A DNA stretch of 64,000 nucleotides from Hyphomonas sp. CY54-11-8. Its GTDB lineage: Bacteria; Pseudomonadota; Alphaproteobacteria; Caulobacterales; Hyphomonadaceae. The stretch covers positions 124,001 to 188,000 of the forward strand of contig NZ_AWFD01000036.1 of NCBI RefSeq assembly GCF_000682735.1. Reading direction: 5' to 3'. The position numbers and the translations under genes are program-made. The notes under the pieces are model-generated. The model did not search any database and was not told the DNA's origin. It saw nothing but the letters and a program-made list of their open reading frames with translations. This document shows positions 8,908-17,573 of this stretch, in pieces (positions within the stretch are counted from its first letter, which is position 1; each line of letters starts with the position of its first letter).

Positions 8908-9459
8908 ATGCTGATCGCATTGCTTGCTGAAGGCGCTGCCCACGGGCACACGCCGGACGACGCACCGCCGGCCTTCCCGCCGTTCGAGACCTGGCACATG
9001 CCGGGCCAGTTGTTCTGGCTCGCAATCCTGTTCACGACGCTGTACCTGGCAATGTCGCGCTGGATCCTGCCGAAACTGTCTGACACGCTGGAAAAGCGTT
9101 CAGACCGGATCGCTTCGGATCTCGATCAGGCAGCCCGTCTGAACGATCAGGCGACCGAAGCCCAGCAGGCCCTTGAACTTCGCGTGGCTCAGGCCCGCAA
9201 CAAGGCCCGCGAAACCTCGGAAAAGGCGAGCGAGAAGATGGAGGCCGAAATGGCCGCCGAAACATCGCGCGTCGATGCCGAAATCGCCAAGAAACTGGAA
9301 GCTGCCGATGCCCGCATCGCCACGCTCCGTTCGAATGCGATGGCAAATGTTGAGCAGATCGCTGTCGACACGGCCGAAGCCATGACGGCCCGGTTTGGTC
9401 TGAAAGCCTCTGCCGGCGACCTGAAGTCTGCCGTCTCGGCCGCGATGGAGAAGAAGTAA
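8908..9459 (+). CDS. F0F1 ATP synthase subunit b'
   Basis: 183 residues. A short N-terminal segment rich in His, Pro and Asp precedes one transmembrane helix (about 36-52, LFWLAILFTTLYLAMS), then a long amphipathic coiled coil rich in Ala/Glu/Lys forms the peripheral stalk. The motif WILPKLSDTLEKR after the helix is typical of b' subunits of Alphaproteobacteria and cyanobacteria, which use a b/b' heterodimer. It is followed after four bases by atpF. Confidence 0.93.
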   Translation: MLIALLAEGAAHGHTPDDAPPAFPPFETWHMPGQLFWLAILFTTLYLAMSRWILPKLSDTLEKRSDRIASDLDQAARLNDQATEAQQALELRVAQARNKARETSEKASEKMEAEMAAETSRVDAEIAKKLEAADARIATLRSNAMANVEQIAVDTAEAMTARFGLKASAGDLKSAVSAAMEKK

Positions 9460-9463
9460 GACC

Positions 9464-10066
9464 ATGAAACGCATCGTCCTCTTCTCTGCTGTCGCTGCAT
9501 CGGCCCTCCCGGCCTTTGCCGCTGAAACCGAACATGGCGCCGCCGGTGGCCATGGTGGTGGCGGCTTCCTCGGCGGACTGGCCTATGCCGCGACCGACCC
9601 GGTCACCTTCACCGCTTTCCTGGCCCTTTGTGGCTTCCTCGCCATTGCCTGGCGCATGGGTGCCTTCAAGACCGTTCTGGGCGGCCTCGATTCCCGCGCT
9701 GACGCCATCCGCAAGGAACTGGAAGAAGCTGCCAGCCTCCGCGAACAGGCTGCCGAAGCCCTCGCCGCGGCTGAACGCAAGGCCCAGGACGCCGACAAGG
9801 AAGCCGAAGCCATGATCGAACAGGCCAAGGCCGACGCCAAGCGCATCATGGAAGAGACGCGCAAGGACATCGCCGAACGCCTCGCCCGCCGTGAAGCCCT
9901 CGCCGAAGCGCGTATCTCCCGCGCTGAAGCTGAAGCGACCGAAGAAGTGCGCCGCGCTGCTGCCGATGCTGCTACCGAAGCGGCCCGCCGCCTGCTGGCC
10001 AGCGATACGGCTGTCGACCAGTTCGAGAAAGCGGCCCGCGAAATCGAGAAGGCCCTGACCAACTAA
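9464..10066 (+). CDS. atpF: F0F1 ATP synthase subunit b
   Basis: 200 residues. The order is unusual: a signal-peptide-like start (MKRIVLFSAVAASALPAFA, plausible cleavage after residue 19), a His/Gly-rich linker, one transmembrane helix (about 47-65), then the long stalk coiled coil starting at LGGLDSRADAIRKELEEA. The stalk and gene order identify it as subunit b, partner of b'. The extra leader is not part of the classical subunit and may be cleaved after insertion. Last gene of the operon, with a terminator 26 bases downstream. Confidence 0.93.
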   Translation: MKRIVLFSAVAASALPAFAAETEHGAAGGHGGGGFLGGLAYAATDPVTFTAFLALCGFLAIAWRMGAFKTVLGGLDSRADAIRKELEEAASLREQAAEALAAAERKAQDADKEAEAMIEQAKADAKRIMEETRKDIAERLARREALAEARISRAEAEATEEVRRAAADAATEAARRLLASDTAVDQFEKAAREIEKALTN

Positions 10067-10091
10067 GGTCCCTTTCAGGCAATCTATACAG

Positions 10092-10123
10092 AAAACCCCG
10101 CGAAGTTCGCTTCGCGGGGTTTT
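10092..10123. terminator. Rho-independent terminator, usable in both directions
   Basis: ACCCCGCGAA pairs perfectly with TTCGCGGGGT around a 6-base loop, flanked by AAAA on the left and TTTT on the right. It ends the F0 operon on the plus strand and can also stop the ABC exporter transcript arriving on the minus strand. Confidence 0.9.
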
Positions 10124-10204
10124 TCTATGGGGCCAAACAAACCCGTCACTTCGTCGGCTCCGGGACACCGGTAAGCATCCAGCGCCCTGCACGCCTGAAC
10201 TGGC

Positions 10205-11926
10205 TTAGCTGAGCTGCAGCTTCACGAGGCGGGCATAGGCGCCGTTCGCGGCGAGCAGGTCGTCGTGGCTGCCCTGCTCCACCACACGGCCATCCTCGAC
10301 CACCAGGATACGGTCAGCGGCCCGGACGGTGGACAGGCGGTGAGCGATGATCAGAACGGTGCGGCCGCGGCCAAACTCACCGAGGGCCTGCTGCACGCGG
10401 GATTCGCTCTCGGCATCGAGGGCCGAGGTCGCCTCATCCAGCAGCAGGATCGGCGCGCCGCGCAGGATGGCCCGGGCAAGCGCGATGCGCTGGCGCTGGC
10501 CACCTGAGAGGTTGCGGCCCATTTCACCGGCAGGCGACTGATAGCCCTGCGGCAGGGCCATGATGAACTCGTGCGCGAAAGCCGCGCGGGCCGCGACTTC
10601 AATCTCGGCCTTCGTGGCGCCCAGCCGTCCAAGTGCGATGTTCGCCTGGACCGTGTCATCGAATAGCGCCGAGTCCTGAGAGACGAGGCCCAGATTGGCC
10701 CGCAAGCTCTCTCCGGTCATCCCGCGGATATCCTGACCGTCGACGCGGATCACGCCGCCAGAAGGATCATAGAGACGTAGCAGCAGGTTGAAGATGGTGG
10801 ACTTGCCTGCACCGGACGGGCCAACGATGGCGACCGTCTCTCCCGGCGCTGCCTTGAAGCTCAACCCTTTGAGGGCGGGCGTCCCGTCCGGATAGGAGAA
10901 GGCGACGTCCTCGAAGGAGACATCGCCGGACACTTTGCCGAAACGCCCCGCGCCCGGCCGGTCTGCCATGACTGGTTTGGCTTCGATGATCTCGAACACG
11001 CGGTCTGCCGCAGCGCCGCCTTCCTGCGCGACGGAGTTCAACGTGCCCAGCGCGCGGATCTCAGGCGAAGCAACGCCCAGCGCCGCGATGAAGGCCAGGA
11101 GATCGCCGAGGGACATCTGGCCCTGCGAAATACGCCAGGCCGCAAAGCCGAGAATACCGGCCAGCGCAACGCCGCCCGCGATTTCGAGGATCGGGTCGAC
11201 GGCGGCGCGGTCGGCCAGGACTTTCAGGAACAGGCGGGAACGTTCGGCGAAGCCGCTGCGCGCCCGGCCTTTCTGATAGGCTTCGAGGCCATACGCCTTG
11301 ATCACACGCGCCGACTGGAAGCCTTCGGAAAGCAGCGAGGTCATTTCGCCGACCTGCTTCTGTGCCCGGCGGGAACGTTTGCGCACGCGGTTGCCAAGGC
11401 TGATGACCGGCGCAAACGCAATCGGATAGGCGACGAGGATCAGCAGGGTCAGCTGCCAGTCGATCCAGGCCATCACGCCGAGACAGCCAATCGTTGTCGC
11501 TGTGCTCTTGGTGAAATTGTTGGCAAAGCGCAGCGCGGCATCGCGGATCGCGTTTACGTCATTGATGAAACGCGAAACGAAGCCGCCCGACGCATCCTCG
11601 GACAGGCGTGCGAAATCGCCGTCGATCAGCGCTTCGAACTCATGGGTCTGCATGCTGACAAGGCCGCGCTGGACGCCGGTATTGTTCAGCAGCGTCATCA
11701 GGTACATCGTCAGCGAGCGGGCCGCGGCGAGGGCCACAATCGCGGCGCCGATGTGCAGGATCCAGCTGGAATCGGCATTGCCGCTTTGGCCGAAACTCGC
11801 TTCGAGCCGGTCGCCCATCAGCTTCAGCACAAAGGTATAGGCCATGGCACACAAGGATGTGCCCAGCGCCATCAGCGTGCCGCCGACGAACCAGCCGAGG
11901 TGCGGCCGGAAATAGGCCGCGAACAA
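10205..11926 (-). CDS. MsbA-like ABC exporter (fused membrane and ATPase domains)
   Basis: 573 residues: a six-helix type I exporter domain (about 1-310), then an ATPase with Walker A GPSGAGKST at 369-377, Q-loop SQD, signature LSGGQ at 473-477, Walker B ILLLDE at 493-498 and H-loop IIAHR. One polypeptide homodimerises. Family members flip lipid A core or other amphiphiles across the inner membrane, and the position after pmbA and cysQ-DUF4170 fits the cluster that in many Alphaproteobacteria leads into lipid A genes. No ATG is available; TTG at 11926 is the only credible start, with GGGGGAG upstream, because the frame is closed by a stop inside the upstream gene's end. Confidence 0.9.
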   Translation of the reverse strand: MFAAYFRPHLGWFVGGTLMALGTSLCAMAYTFVLKLMGDRLEASFGQSGNADSSWILHIGAAIVALAAARSLTMYLMTLLNNTGVQRGLVSMQTHEFEALIDGDFARLSEDASGGFVSRFINDVNAIRDAALRFANNFTKSTATTIGCLGVMAWIDWQLTLLILVAYPIAFAPVISLGNRVRKRSRRAQKQVGEMTSLLSEGFQSARVIKAYGLEAYQKGRARSGFAERSRLFLKVLADRAAVDPILEIAGGVALAGILGFAAWRISQGQMSLGDLLAFIAALGVASPEIRALGTLNSVAQEGGAAADRVFEIIEAKPVMADRPGAGRFGKVSGDVSFEDVAFSYPDGTPALKGLSFKAAPGETVAIVGPSGAGKSTIFNLLLRLYDPSGGVIRVDGQDIRGMTGESLRANLGLVSQDSALFDDTVQANIALGRLGATKAEIEVAARAAFAHEFIMALPQGYQSPAGEMGRNLSGGQRQRIALARAILRGAPILLLDEATSALDAESESRVQQALGEFGRGRTVLIIAHRLSTVRAADRILVVEDGRVVEQGSHDDLLAANGAYARLVKLQLS

Positions 11927-11966
11927 TCTCCGCAGGCTCCCCCGCTGCGCCTTCGGTTGTCCGGGA

Positions 11967-13085
11967 TCAGACGTGATGATGATCCCCCGTCAGCGGATCC
12001 AGCAGCTTGTGGGCGTGCAGAATGAAGTAGCGCATTTCGGCATGGTCCACCGTGCGCTGTGCCGCCGATTTCCAGGCGTCATAGGCGTCCTTGTAATTCG
12101 GGAAGGCGCCAACAAAGTCCATCTTGGACAGGTCTTCGAATTCGACTCCGGTTACGTCCTTCAGCTCACCGCCAAACACGATGTGCAGCAATTGCTGCTG
12201 GCTTTTCGGGGCGTCGCCCATTTTTCTGTGCTCCATGGTTGTGGCGGCGCTGGCCGCCCTTTCCTGTGGGTCAGGTATACCCACAAATTCTGTCCTGCGC
12301 ACTAACAGAGGGTGAAGCCCGGCGCCAGCCGCGATGACACTGCGCTGCGCAGGGACTTCCTGATTGAACACAAGGAGTTCACCCTTGTGGGTGGTCACCG
12401 TGCCGCCTGCCTGTTCGACGAGCACTGTCCCGGCGGCAAGGTCCCAGTCTGACTTGCCTGCCAGCGTCACGGTCGCGTCCCATTCACCGGTCGCAACCAG
12501 CGCCATGCGCAGCAGGGTCGAGTTCGGTTTCGGACGGGCGATCACAACATTTGGCCATGGCTCCGGCCAGCTCGGATGATCGATCATGCCTTCATTGGTG
12601 ATCAGGCGGCAGCCGGTCTCTTCCGAACAGTGGGAGACCCGGATCGCCTGTCCGTTCAGGAACGCGCCGCCCGCCTCCCAGGCTTCGTAGAAGCGGTCCT
12701 GCCGCGGGGCATAGAGCACGCCGGCAACCGCGCGGCCTTCCTCGATAACGGCCAGCGCAACGCACCAGTTCGGATCGTCGCGCATATAGGCCCGTGTGCC
12801 ATCGATCGGATCGACAACCCAGCAGCGCTGTTTCTGTCGCGCCGCGAGGCTGTCGGTGGTTTCTTCGGACAGCCAGCCATATTCGGGGCGGGCGCGCTGA
12901 AGGTGCGCCGCGCAGAGCCGGTTCACTTCGATGTCGGCTTCGGTGACCGGGCTGCCCCCGGTCTTGTGCCAGACGCGGTTCGGCTGCCCGCCGCGCTGGT
13001 AAGAGACGGCCAGCTGGCCGGCCTCGCGGGCGAGCGCCCGCATCGTGTCCATGTCTTCGAGGAGCGTCCGCTCAGCTGCCCGCAA
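11967..13085 (-). CDS. CysQ-like inositol-monophosphatase-family enzyme fused to a DUF4170 domain
   Basis: 372 residues with two parts. Residues 1-265 or so are an inositol monophosphatase/CysQ fold: the metal motif DPIDGT at about 92-97 (after WVV), the upstream SEETTD acid cluster and the distal SDWDLAAGTVLVEQAGG. Such enzymes hydrolyse 3'-phosphoadenosine 5'-phosphate or inositol phosphates. Residues about 289-372 match DUF4170 (VFGGELKDVTG, FEDLSKMDF, AEMRYFILHAHKLLDP), normally a separate protein of about 80 residues encoded next door in Alphaproteobacteria. There is no stop between them, but an internal ATG at 12221 with GGAG nine bases upstream could yield the DUF4170 part alone. The start overlaps pmbA by 14 bases; 13052 and 13043 are alternative starts. 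Confidence 0.88.
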   Translation of the reverse strand: MRAAERTLLEDMDTMRALAREAGQLAVSYQRGGQPNRVWHKTGGSPVTEADIEVNRLCAAHLQRARPEYGWLSEETTDSLAARQKQRCWVVDPIDGTRAYMRDDPNWCVALAVIEEGRAVAGVLYAPRQDRFYEAWEAGGAFLNGQAIRVSHCSEETGCRLITNEGMIDHPSWPEPWPNVVIARPKPNSTLLRMALVATGEWDATVTLAGKSDWDLAAGTVLVEQAGGTVTTHKGELLVFNQEVPAQRSVIAAGAGLHPLLVRRTEFVGIPDPQERAASAATTMEHRKMGDAPKSQQQLLHIVFGGELKDVTGVEFEDLSKMDFVGAFPNYKDAYDAWKSAAQRTVDHAEMRYFILHAHKLLDPLTGDHHHV

Positions 13086-14418
13086 GACTCATCCCTTCCA
13101 CCAGAATACTCGGCGCATCGCGTGTACCCCGGAATTCGAGGTTCGACGCGGGCACGAGGCGCGAGAACATCGACGGCAGGTCGCCAGCGATGGTGACTTC
13201 CGAAACCGGGTAAGCGATCTCGCCATTCTCGAACCAGAAGCCCGCGACGCCGACGGAATAGTCGCCGGTGTTCGGATTGATCGACGGGCCGAACATGTCG
13301 GTGACCAGCAGGCCTTTGCCAACATCCGCCATAAGCTCTTCCGGCGTGTTTTCCCCGGCGCGCAGATAGATGTTGGAGGTCGTAACGCCGGGCGGATCGC
13401 CAAAGCCGAGTGCGGAGAACCCGTTCGGCTCCAGTCCAAGCTGTTTTGCCGACGGCGTGTTCAGCAGCCAGGTGGTGAGGCGGCCATCTTCGATCAGGTG
13501 CGTCTCGCGCACCGGCAGGCCTTCGCCATCATGGTTGCGCGAGCCCATGCCCATTACCCGGAACGGATCATCGGTGATGTAGACACCCTTGGCGAAGACC
13601 TGATCGCCCATCCGGTCTTTCAGGTAAGAGACGCCGCGCGCAATCGACGGTCCGGAAATCGCGCCCAGCAGCGCGCCGATCAGGCTGGCCGAGACGCGCC
13701 GGTCATAGATGACGGCCGCCTTTTGCGTACCGAGCTTGCGGGCGCCGAGGCGGGCAATGGTGCGATCGCCGGCTGTTTTGCCCACTTCTTCGGGCGACGG
13801 CATCTTGTTGAGGAAGCGGACCGACCAGGAGTCATAGTCCCGCTCCATCTTGCCATCCTTCTCGGCCACGGCGGAAAGGCCGAGGCTGGTGGAGGATCCC
13901 GTCTTGAAAGCCGCAAAGCCATTGGACGCGGCAACCCAGCGCTTCGAGCGGTTCCAGGAGGCCCCGCACCCTGCCACCGTCTTGATGCCCGGAATGGCAA
14001 GCGCCGCCGCCTCCGCGGCCAATGCACGCTCTTCAAGCGACTCGGCCGGCATTTCCGGCTCACCGGTCAAATCCATATCGAGATCGCCCGTGGCGAGCAT
14101 GGAAGCATCCGGCAGGCCGCAATACTTGTCTTCCGGCACAGCCTTCGCCATGGCCACGCAGCGTTCGGCCAGCATTTTCAGGCCGTCGGGCGACAGGTCT
14201 GCGCTGGAAACATGCGCCTGGCGTTTTCCGTAGAAACAGCGCAGCGCAACGGACACGCTTTCCTCGCGTTCAATGCTCTCCAACTTGCCGTCCCGCACGG
14301 CGACGCCGACACCGTCCGCCTCGCCGATGCGGGCGTCTGCTGCGTCTGCGCCGGCTTTGCGGCACTGCTCAATGAGACCGGCGAGGAGATCTGCCGGTGG
14401 AATCCTGAAATCAGCCAT
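13072..14418 (-). CDS. pmbA: TldE/PmbA-type metalloprotease partner
   Basis: 448 residues matching PmbA/TldE throughout: the N-terminal strand GVGVAVRDGKLESIEREES, a central TASTSLG-like segment (GSSTSLGLSAVAE), ARGVSYLKDRMGDQVF, and the C-terminal NPNTGDYSVGVAGFWFENGE. With TldD it forms a heterodimeric protease involved in maturing microcins and clearing unfolded peptides. TldE lacks the zinc-binding HExxxH helix of TldD, and none is seen here. First gene of the minus-strand run toward the ABC exporter. Confidence 0.93.
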   Translation of the reverse strand: MADFRIPPADLLAGLIEQCRKAGADAADARIGEADGVGVAVRDGKLESIEREESVSVALRCFYGKRQAHVSSADLSPDGLKMLAERCVAMAKAVPEDKYCGLPDASMLATGDLDMDLTGEPEMPAESLEERALAAEAAALAIPGIKTVAGCGASWNRSKRWVAASNGFAAFKTGSSTSLGLSAVAEKDGKMERDYDSWSVRFLNKMPSPEEVGKTAGDRTIARLGARKLGTQKAAVIYDRRVSASLIGALLGAISGPSIARGVSYLKDRMGDQVFAKGVYITDDPFRVMGMGSRNHDGEGLPVRETHLIEDGRLTTWLLNTPSAKQLGLEPNGFSALGFGDPPGVTTSNIYLRAGENTPEELMADVGKGLLVTDMFGPSINPNTGDYSVGVAGFWFENGEIAYPVSEVTIAGDLPSMFSRLVPASNLEFRGTRDAPSILVEGMSLAGS

Positions 14419-14506
14419 GCGCGCTAGATGGCCTGCGGCTTCTGCAGGCGCAACTCCCCGAGTCAGAAACAGTCATGCGTTGCACTTGCGGAACGCCCCC
14501 AAATAC

Positions 14507-14535
14507 AAAAGCCGCCAGCGTTTCCGCCGGCGGCT
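14507..14535 (-). terminator. Rho-independent terminator after the 91-residue membrane protein gene
   Basis: On the minus strand AGCCGCCGGCG pairs with CGCTGGCGGCT (one wobble) around a GAAA loop, followed by TTTTGTATTT. Confidence 0.8.
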
Positions 14536-14559
14536 CCGTTATTCCCCCGCTCAGACAGA

Positions 14560-14835
14560 TCAGTCGTCCCGGCGCGCATCCGGCAACCGGTCGTTGATGT
14601 CGTCCCGGATGTCGAGCAGCGTTACGATCAGACCGCAGATCAGGCTGGCCGCGATCCAGCCGCCCACGGTGAACACGGCGAAATCGGCCACCTGGGCCAG
14701 CGTGCCCGTCAGGCCCACGAGTTCGCCCGTGAATTCGCCCTTGTTGTAGATGCCCAGTGCGATCCCCGACACGATGACGGCAATATAGGCCACGTAGATC
14801 ATCGTTCGGAAGCTGTTGATAATAAAGAACTTCAT
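14560..14835 (-). CDS. Small two-helix inner-membrane protein, function unknown
   Basis: 91 residues. Two transmembrane helices (about 12-29 and 50-74) are joined by a short loop with Gly and Thr, and the C-terminus is charged and arginine/aspartate-rich (DIRDDINDRLPDARRDD). I do not recognise a named family with confidence, though the layout resembles DUF4282-like membrane proteins. A good terminator follows directly, which supports a real monocistronic gene. Confidence 0.7.
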   Translation of the reverse strand: MKFFIINSFRTMIYVAYIAVIVSGIALGIYNKGEFTGELVGLTGTLAQVADFAVFTVGGWIAASLICGLIVTLLDIRDDINDRLPDARRDD

Positions 14836-14957
14836 GGTCTTCCCCTTTCTGGAGCAAATCGGAATCTAAGGGGATTAACCCTGTTCGTCACGCAAATACT
14901 CGTCAGAAACGAACCTGACTCTCATCAGCTGGTGCAGATTTGCACTATCCTGCGCGC

Positions 14958-15275
14958 TCAGCTGTCTTCCTCAGCCGACAGTTCACACTTTTCCATTTCC
15001 TGTTCGGCATCGAAAAACTGCATCTTTTCCTCGTCCGACAGGCTGAGAATGTATTCGCCGACCGGGCGTTTCTCGCGGGAAATCGCTACGGCAGAGCGCT
15101 TGAACAGGTCCGGGCTGAGTTCGGACTGCATGGCATCGACAATACAGGCACACGTCTCCGGCACCTCGCCTTCCGCGATACAGGTATCGACAAGCTGATC
15201 GTGGCTGTCTTTCGGGCCGCCACACCCGGTCAGCGCAGCGGCAAAAGCCAGCCCCGCAAGCATGATCGTCCGCAT
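14958..15275 (-). CDS. Small putative lipoprotein, function unknown
   Basis: 105 residues from ATG 15275. The signal peptide ends in a lipobox LTGC, so the mature protein is expected to be lipidated and periplasmic. The rest is soluble, acidic and mostly helical with a CACI pair (ETCACIVDAMQSEL), a pattern seen in small cysteine-containing Caulobacterales lipoproteins. A longer frame begins at 15323, but only the 15275 start puts the signal peptide at the N-terminus. Confidence 0.7.
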   Translation of the reverse strand: MRTIMLAGLAFAAALTGCGGPKDSHDQLVDTCIAEGEVPETCACIVDAMQSELSPDLFKRSAVAISREKRPVGEYILSLSDEEKMQFFDAEQEMEKCELSAEEDS

Positions 15276-15352
15276 CGGCGTCTCCCTCACCGGTAACGCG
15301 GGCGAGCGAAGCATGAATCCCACTGTGGGGGAAGCGGTGCCGTTTCGAGGTG

Positions 15353-16072
15353 CTATTCGCGCTGCAGGATCTTGTCGACCTGGATGCCCTTGCCGAAATC
15401 GCGCAGGAAATCCTCTTTCACCTCCAGCCGGTCATAGTCTTCGGCGATCCAGTCGAGGAAGGGCTTCCACTCGTCTTCCGGCCGTCCCGCATTGAAGTCG
15501 GCATAGGCCTGGAAGAAGGCATCCAGCATGCCCGTCTTGCCGTGCTTGATGTGGAGATATTTCAGGGAAAGTTGCTCAGTCGCCTGATGGAACGGGACTT
15601 TTTCCTTGAGCAGCATATAGAGCACAGCCATCAGACCGGCCCGATCTGCACCTGATTTGCAATGCATCAGGGCCGGATATTCGATCGTCTCGAACAGGTC
15701 GCGGGCCGCGAAAATCGCTTCGCGGGTCGGCGTATCACGGGAAAAAACCTGAAAATCGATCAGTGTAATACCGGCCTGTTCGCAGGCTTCTTTCTCCAGC
15801 AGGTAATAGCCCTTGGTGCTTTCACCCCTCAGATTGAGGATCGTCTTCAGTCCCAATTCTTTCGCATATTTCATGACCTTGGCGGGCGACGGCTGGTTCG
15901 ACCGGTACATGTCCGGCGAGATCTGGTGGAGATTCTGGTAGATCGCGCGCAGGAAGCCATGGTCCTGCCAGACCATTTCGCGCCGTGCTCGTGCGCGGCC
16001 TTCCCTTGTCGAAAGGTCCGCCGCGATGTGCTTGCGTTTCTTGCGCTTTGCCTTGGGAGTCAGTTTCACCAT
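15353..16072 (-). CDS. Dual-specificity / tyrosine-type protein phosphatase
   Basis: 239 residues. The P-loop signature HCxxGxxR is present as HCKSGADRAG with catalytic C138 and R144, and the upstream LRGES (about 82-86) is typical of the Siw14/DSP-like bacterial subgroup. The strongly basic N-terminus (KAKRKKRKH) may bind membrane or polyanion. Substrates in this subgroup include phosphotyrosine proteins and inositol polyphosphates, so the name is kept broad. Divergent from the chaperone-like gene. Confidence 0.85.
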   Translation of the reverse strand: MVKLTPKAKRKKRKHIAADLSTREGRARARREMVWQDHGFLRAIYQNLHQISPDMYRSNQPSPAKVMKYAKELGLKTILNLRGESTKGYYLLEKEACEQAGITLIDFQVFSRDTPTREAIFAARDLFETIEYPALMHCKSGADRAGLMAVLYMLLKEKVPFHQATEQLSLKYLHIKHGKTGMLDAFFQAYADFNAGRPEDEWKPFLDWIAEDYDRLEVKEDFLRDFGKGIQVDKILQRE

Positions 16073-16197
16073 GAAGCTTCGCGCTTAACCTTACGCCCGG
16101 TTTCCATCAAGCGCTGGCTCGCAGGGAAATCTAAACCGGGCGGTAAGGTTCTTTTACGATCATGTCATGAATTGCTGGCCCTCCAGGGACGTGAGCC

Positions 16198-17058
16198 ATG
16201 CCTGCCAAAATGCCATTTCGCGCTTTCCTTGCGGCTCTTCTGGCCGCCGGGGGCGCTGCATTCATGGCTGAAGCCCAGGGCCGGATCGGAATTCAGCCCG
16301 CCAGCGTGGAGCTGGAACTGGATGCCGGCCAGCCGATGCGGCAGGTCGTGACCGTCGCGAACCTCGATCCCGCCCGCCCCGTTTCCGTATCGCTCGCGCT
16401 GGCCGACTGGGCCTTTGACGCAGATGGCGCACCCATTTTCACACCTGCCGGAGAGAGCGAAACCTCCGCCGCCGCCTGGACCCGCTATGGCGCGCCGACC
16501 ATTTCGCTGGCGCCCGGCCAGTCAAAACAGGTGTTCATCAACCTCTCTACCCCGGAACGGCCCCCGCGGACCGGAGACTATCGGGTCGCCCTGCTTGCTT
16601 CATCCGTCATGAAGGACGCGGAAGGCCGCTGGCAGAAAAACCAGATCGCCTCCCTGGTGAGCATGACGATCGGCAAGGCAAGTTCCCGTCCGCGCATCGA
16701 GGCGAGCCGCCTGACCGTCACCGACGCCGGAGCCCCGGCGATCGGCCTCGACTTCTCCAATACCGGCAACGCCCATGCGCGCCTGGAGGGTGTGATCGAA
16801 GTCCGCAGCGGCACCGAAGTCGTGATCACGCGGAAGCTGACCGATGTGATCGTGCCGGAAAAAGGCACGCGTACCCTGATCGTGCCGCTGGGCCAGCCCC
16901 TGCCGGCGGATGCCGATATCGAGGTCCGCCTGACCAACCTGTTCGCTCCGCAAACCACGCGCGGCGAGAAGGCGCTCCTGGTTCACAAGGTGAAAACCGA
17001 GGCTGAGGCCGCGACCGAAGTGGTGGACCTGTCCCTCCCGGTCGGCGGGCTGAATTAG
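16198..17058 (+). CDS. Periplasmic pilus-chaperone-like immunoglobulin-fold protein
   Basis: 286 residues. A signal peptide (cleavage near AEAQ, about residue 27) is followed by two beta-rich domains. The first carries the PapD-type pattern IQPASVELELDAGQPMRQVVTVAN with a tail of alternating strands and the RPPRTGDYRVAL stretch that resembles the chaperone cleft region. No usher or pilin gene lies nearby, so it may act as a general periplasmic chaperone or as part of a locus elsewhere. Confident on fold class, not on partner. Confidence 0.7.
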   Translation: MPAKMPFRAFLAALLAAGGAAFMAEAQGRIGIQPASVELELDAGQPMRQVVTVANLDPARPVSVSLALADWAFDADGAPIFTPAGESETSAAAWTRYGAPTISLAPGQSKQVFINLSTPERPPRTGDYRVALLASSVMKDAEGRWQKNQIASLVSMTIGKASSRPRIEASRLTVTDAGAPAIGLDFSNTGNAHARLEGVIEVRSGTEVVITRKLTDVIVPEKGTRTLIVPLGQPLPADADIEVRLTNLFAPQTTRGEKALLVHKVKTEAEAATEVVDLSLPVGGLN

Positions 17059-17167
17059 GCACTTTTCCAAAAAAATCACACTGCCTGCATCCATTCAGGC
17101 CCTTCGCTGCATCTGACAGTCAAACAGCGGCAATTCCGCCGCGCGAGTTTGCAAGAAGGAGCCTGAA

Positions 17168-17542
17168 ATGACCGAAGACATTGTCGTCCCGGCCATATTG
17201 TTCGGATCAATCGTCGGGATTGTGTGGCTGGTCAGCTATTTCAATTCCCGCAAACGCAACACCATCCATGAGACGCTACGCCATGCCATCGACAAGGGAC
17301 AGGTCCTGTCGGACGACATGATGGTGCGCCTGTCGCTGGCGAACGACCCGGTGCGGGCTGACCTCCGCCGCGGCGTGCTGTTCATCGCCGCCGGTCTTGC
17401 CTTTGCCTTCCTCGGCACGATGGTGGGCATGGAAGAAGGCGAAGCGATCCGTCCGATGCTGGGCGTTGCCGCCTTCCCGGTCTTCCTGGGTGTTGCATAT
17501 CTGGGCCTGTGGGTGTCGGGTCGCAATGAACGGAAGGCCTGA
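17168..17542 (+). CDS. DUF6249-type membrane protein
   Basis: 124 residues with an N-terminal transmembrane helix (about 7-25), a cytoplasmic amphipathic segment (NTIHETLRHAIDKGQVLSDDM) and two more helices in the C-terminal half. The arrangement and the TLRHAIDKGQ motif match small membrane proteins often encoded just before ECF sigma factors (DUF6249-like). AAGGAG precedes the ATG. It sits directly ahead of the sigma factor, probably in one transcript. Confidence 0.75.
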   Translation: MTEDIVVPAILFGSIVGIVWLVSYFNSRKRNTIHETLRHAIDKGQVLSDDMMVRLSLANDPVRADLRRGVLFIAAGLAFAFLGTMVGMEEGEAIRPMLGVAAFPVFLGVAYLGLWVSGRNERKA

Positions 17543-17573
17543 CCTCTTTCTGGTCACGGACGAAGGACGGGAC

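Noticed and set aside
13045-14427. 460-codon plus-strand frame opposite pmbA
   Set aside because: Arg/His-rich shadow frame with no family match; pmbA on the other strand is certain.
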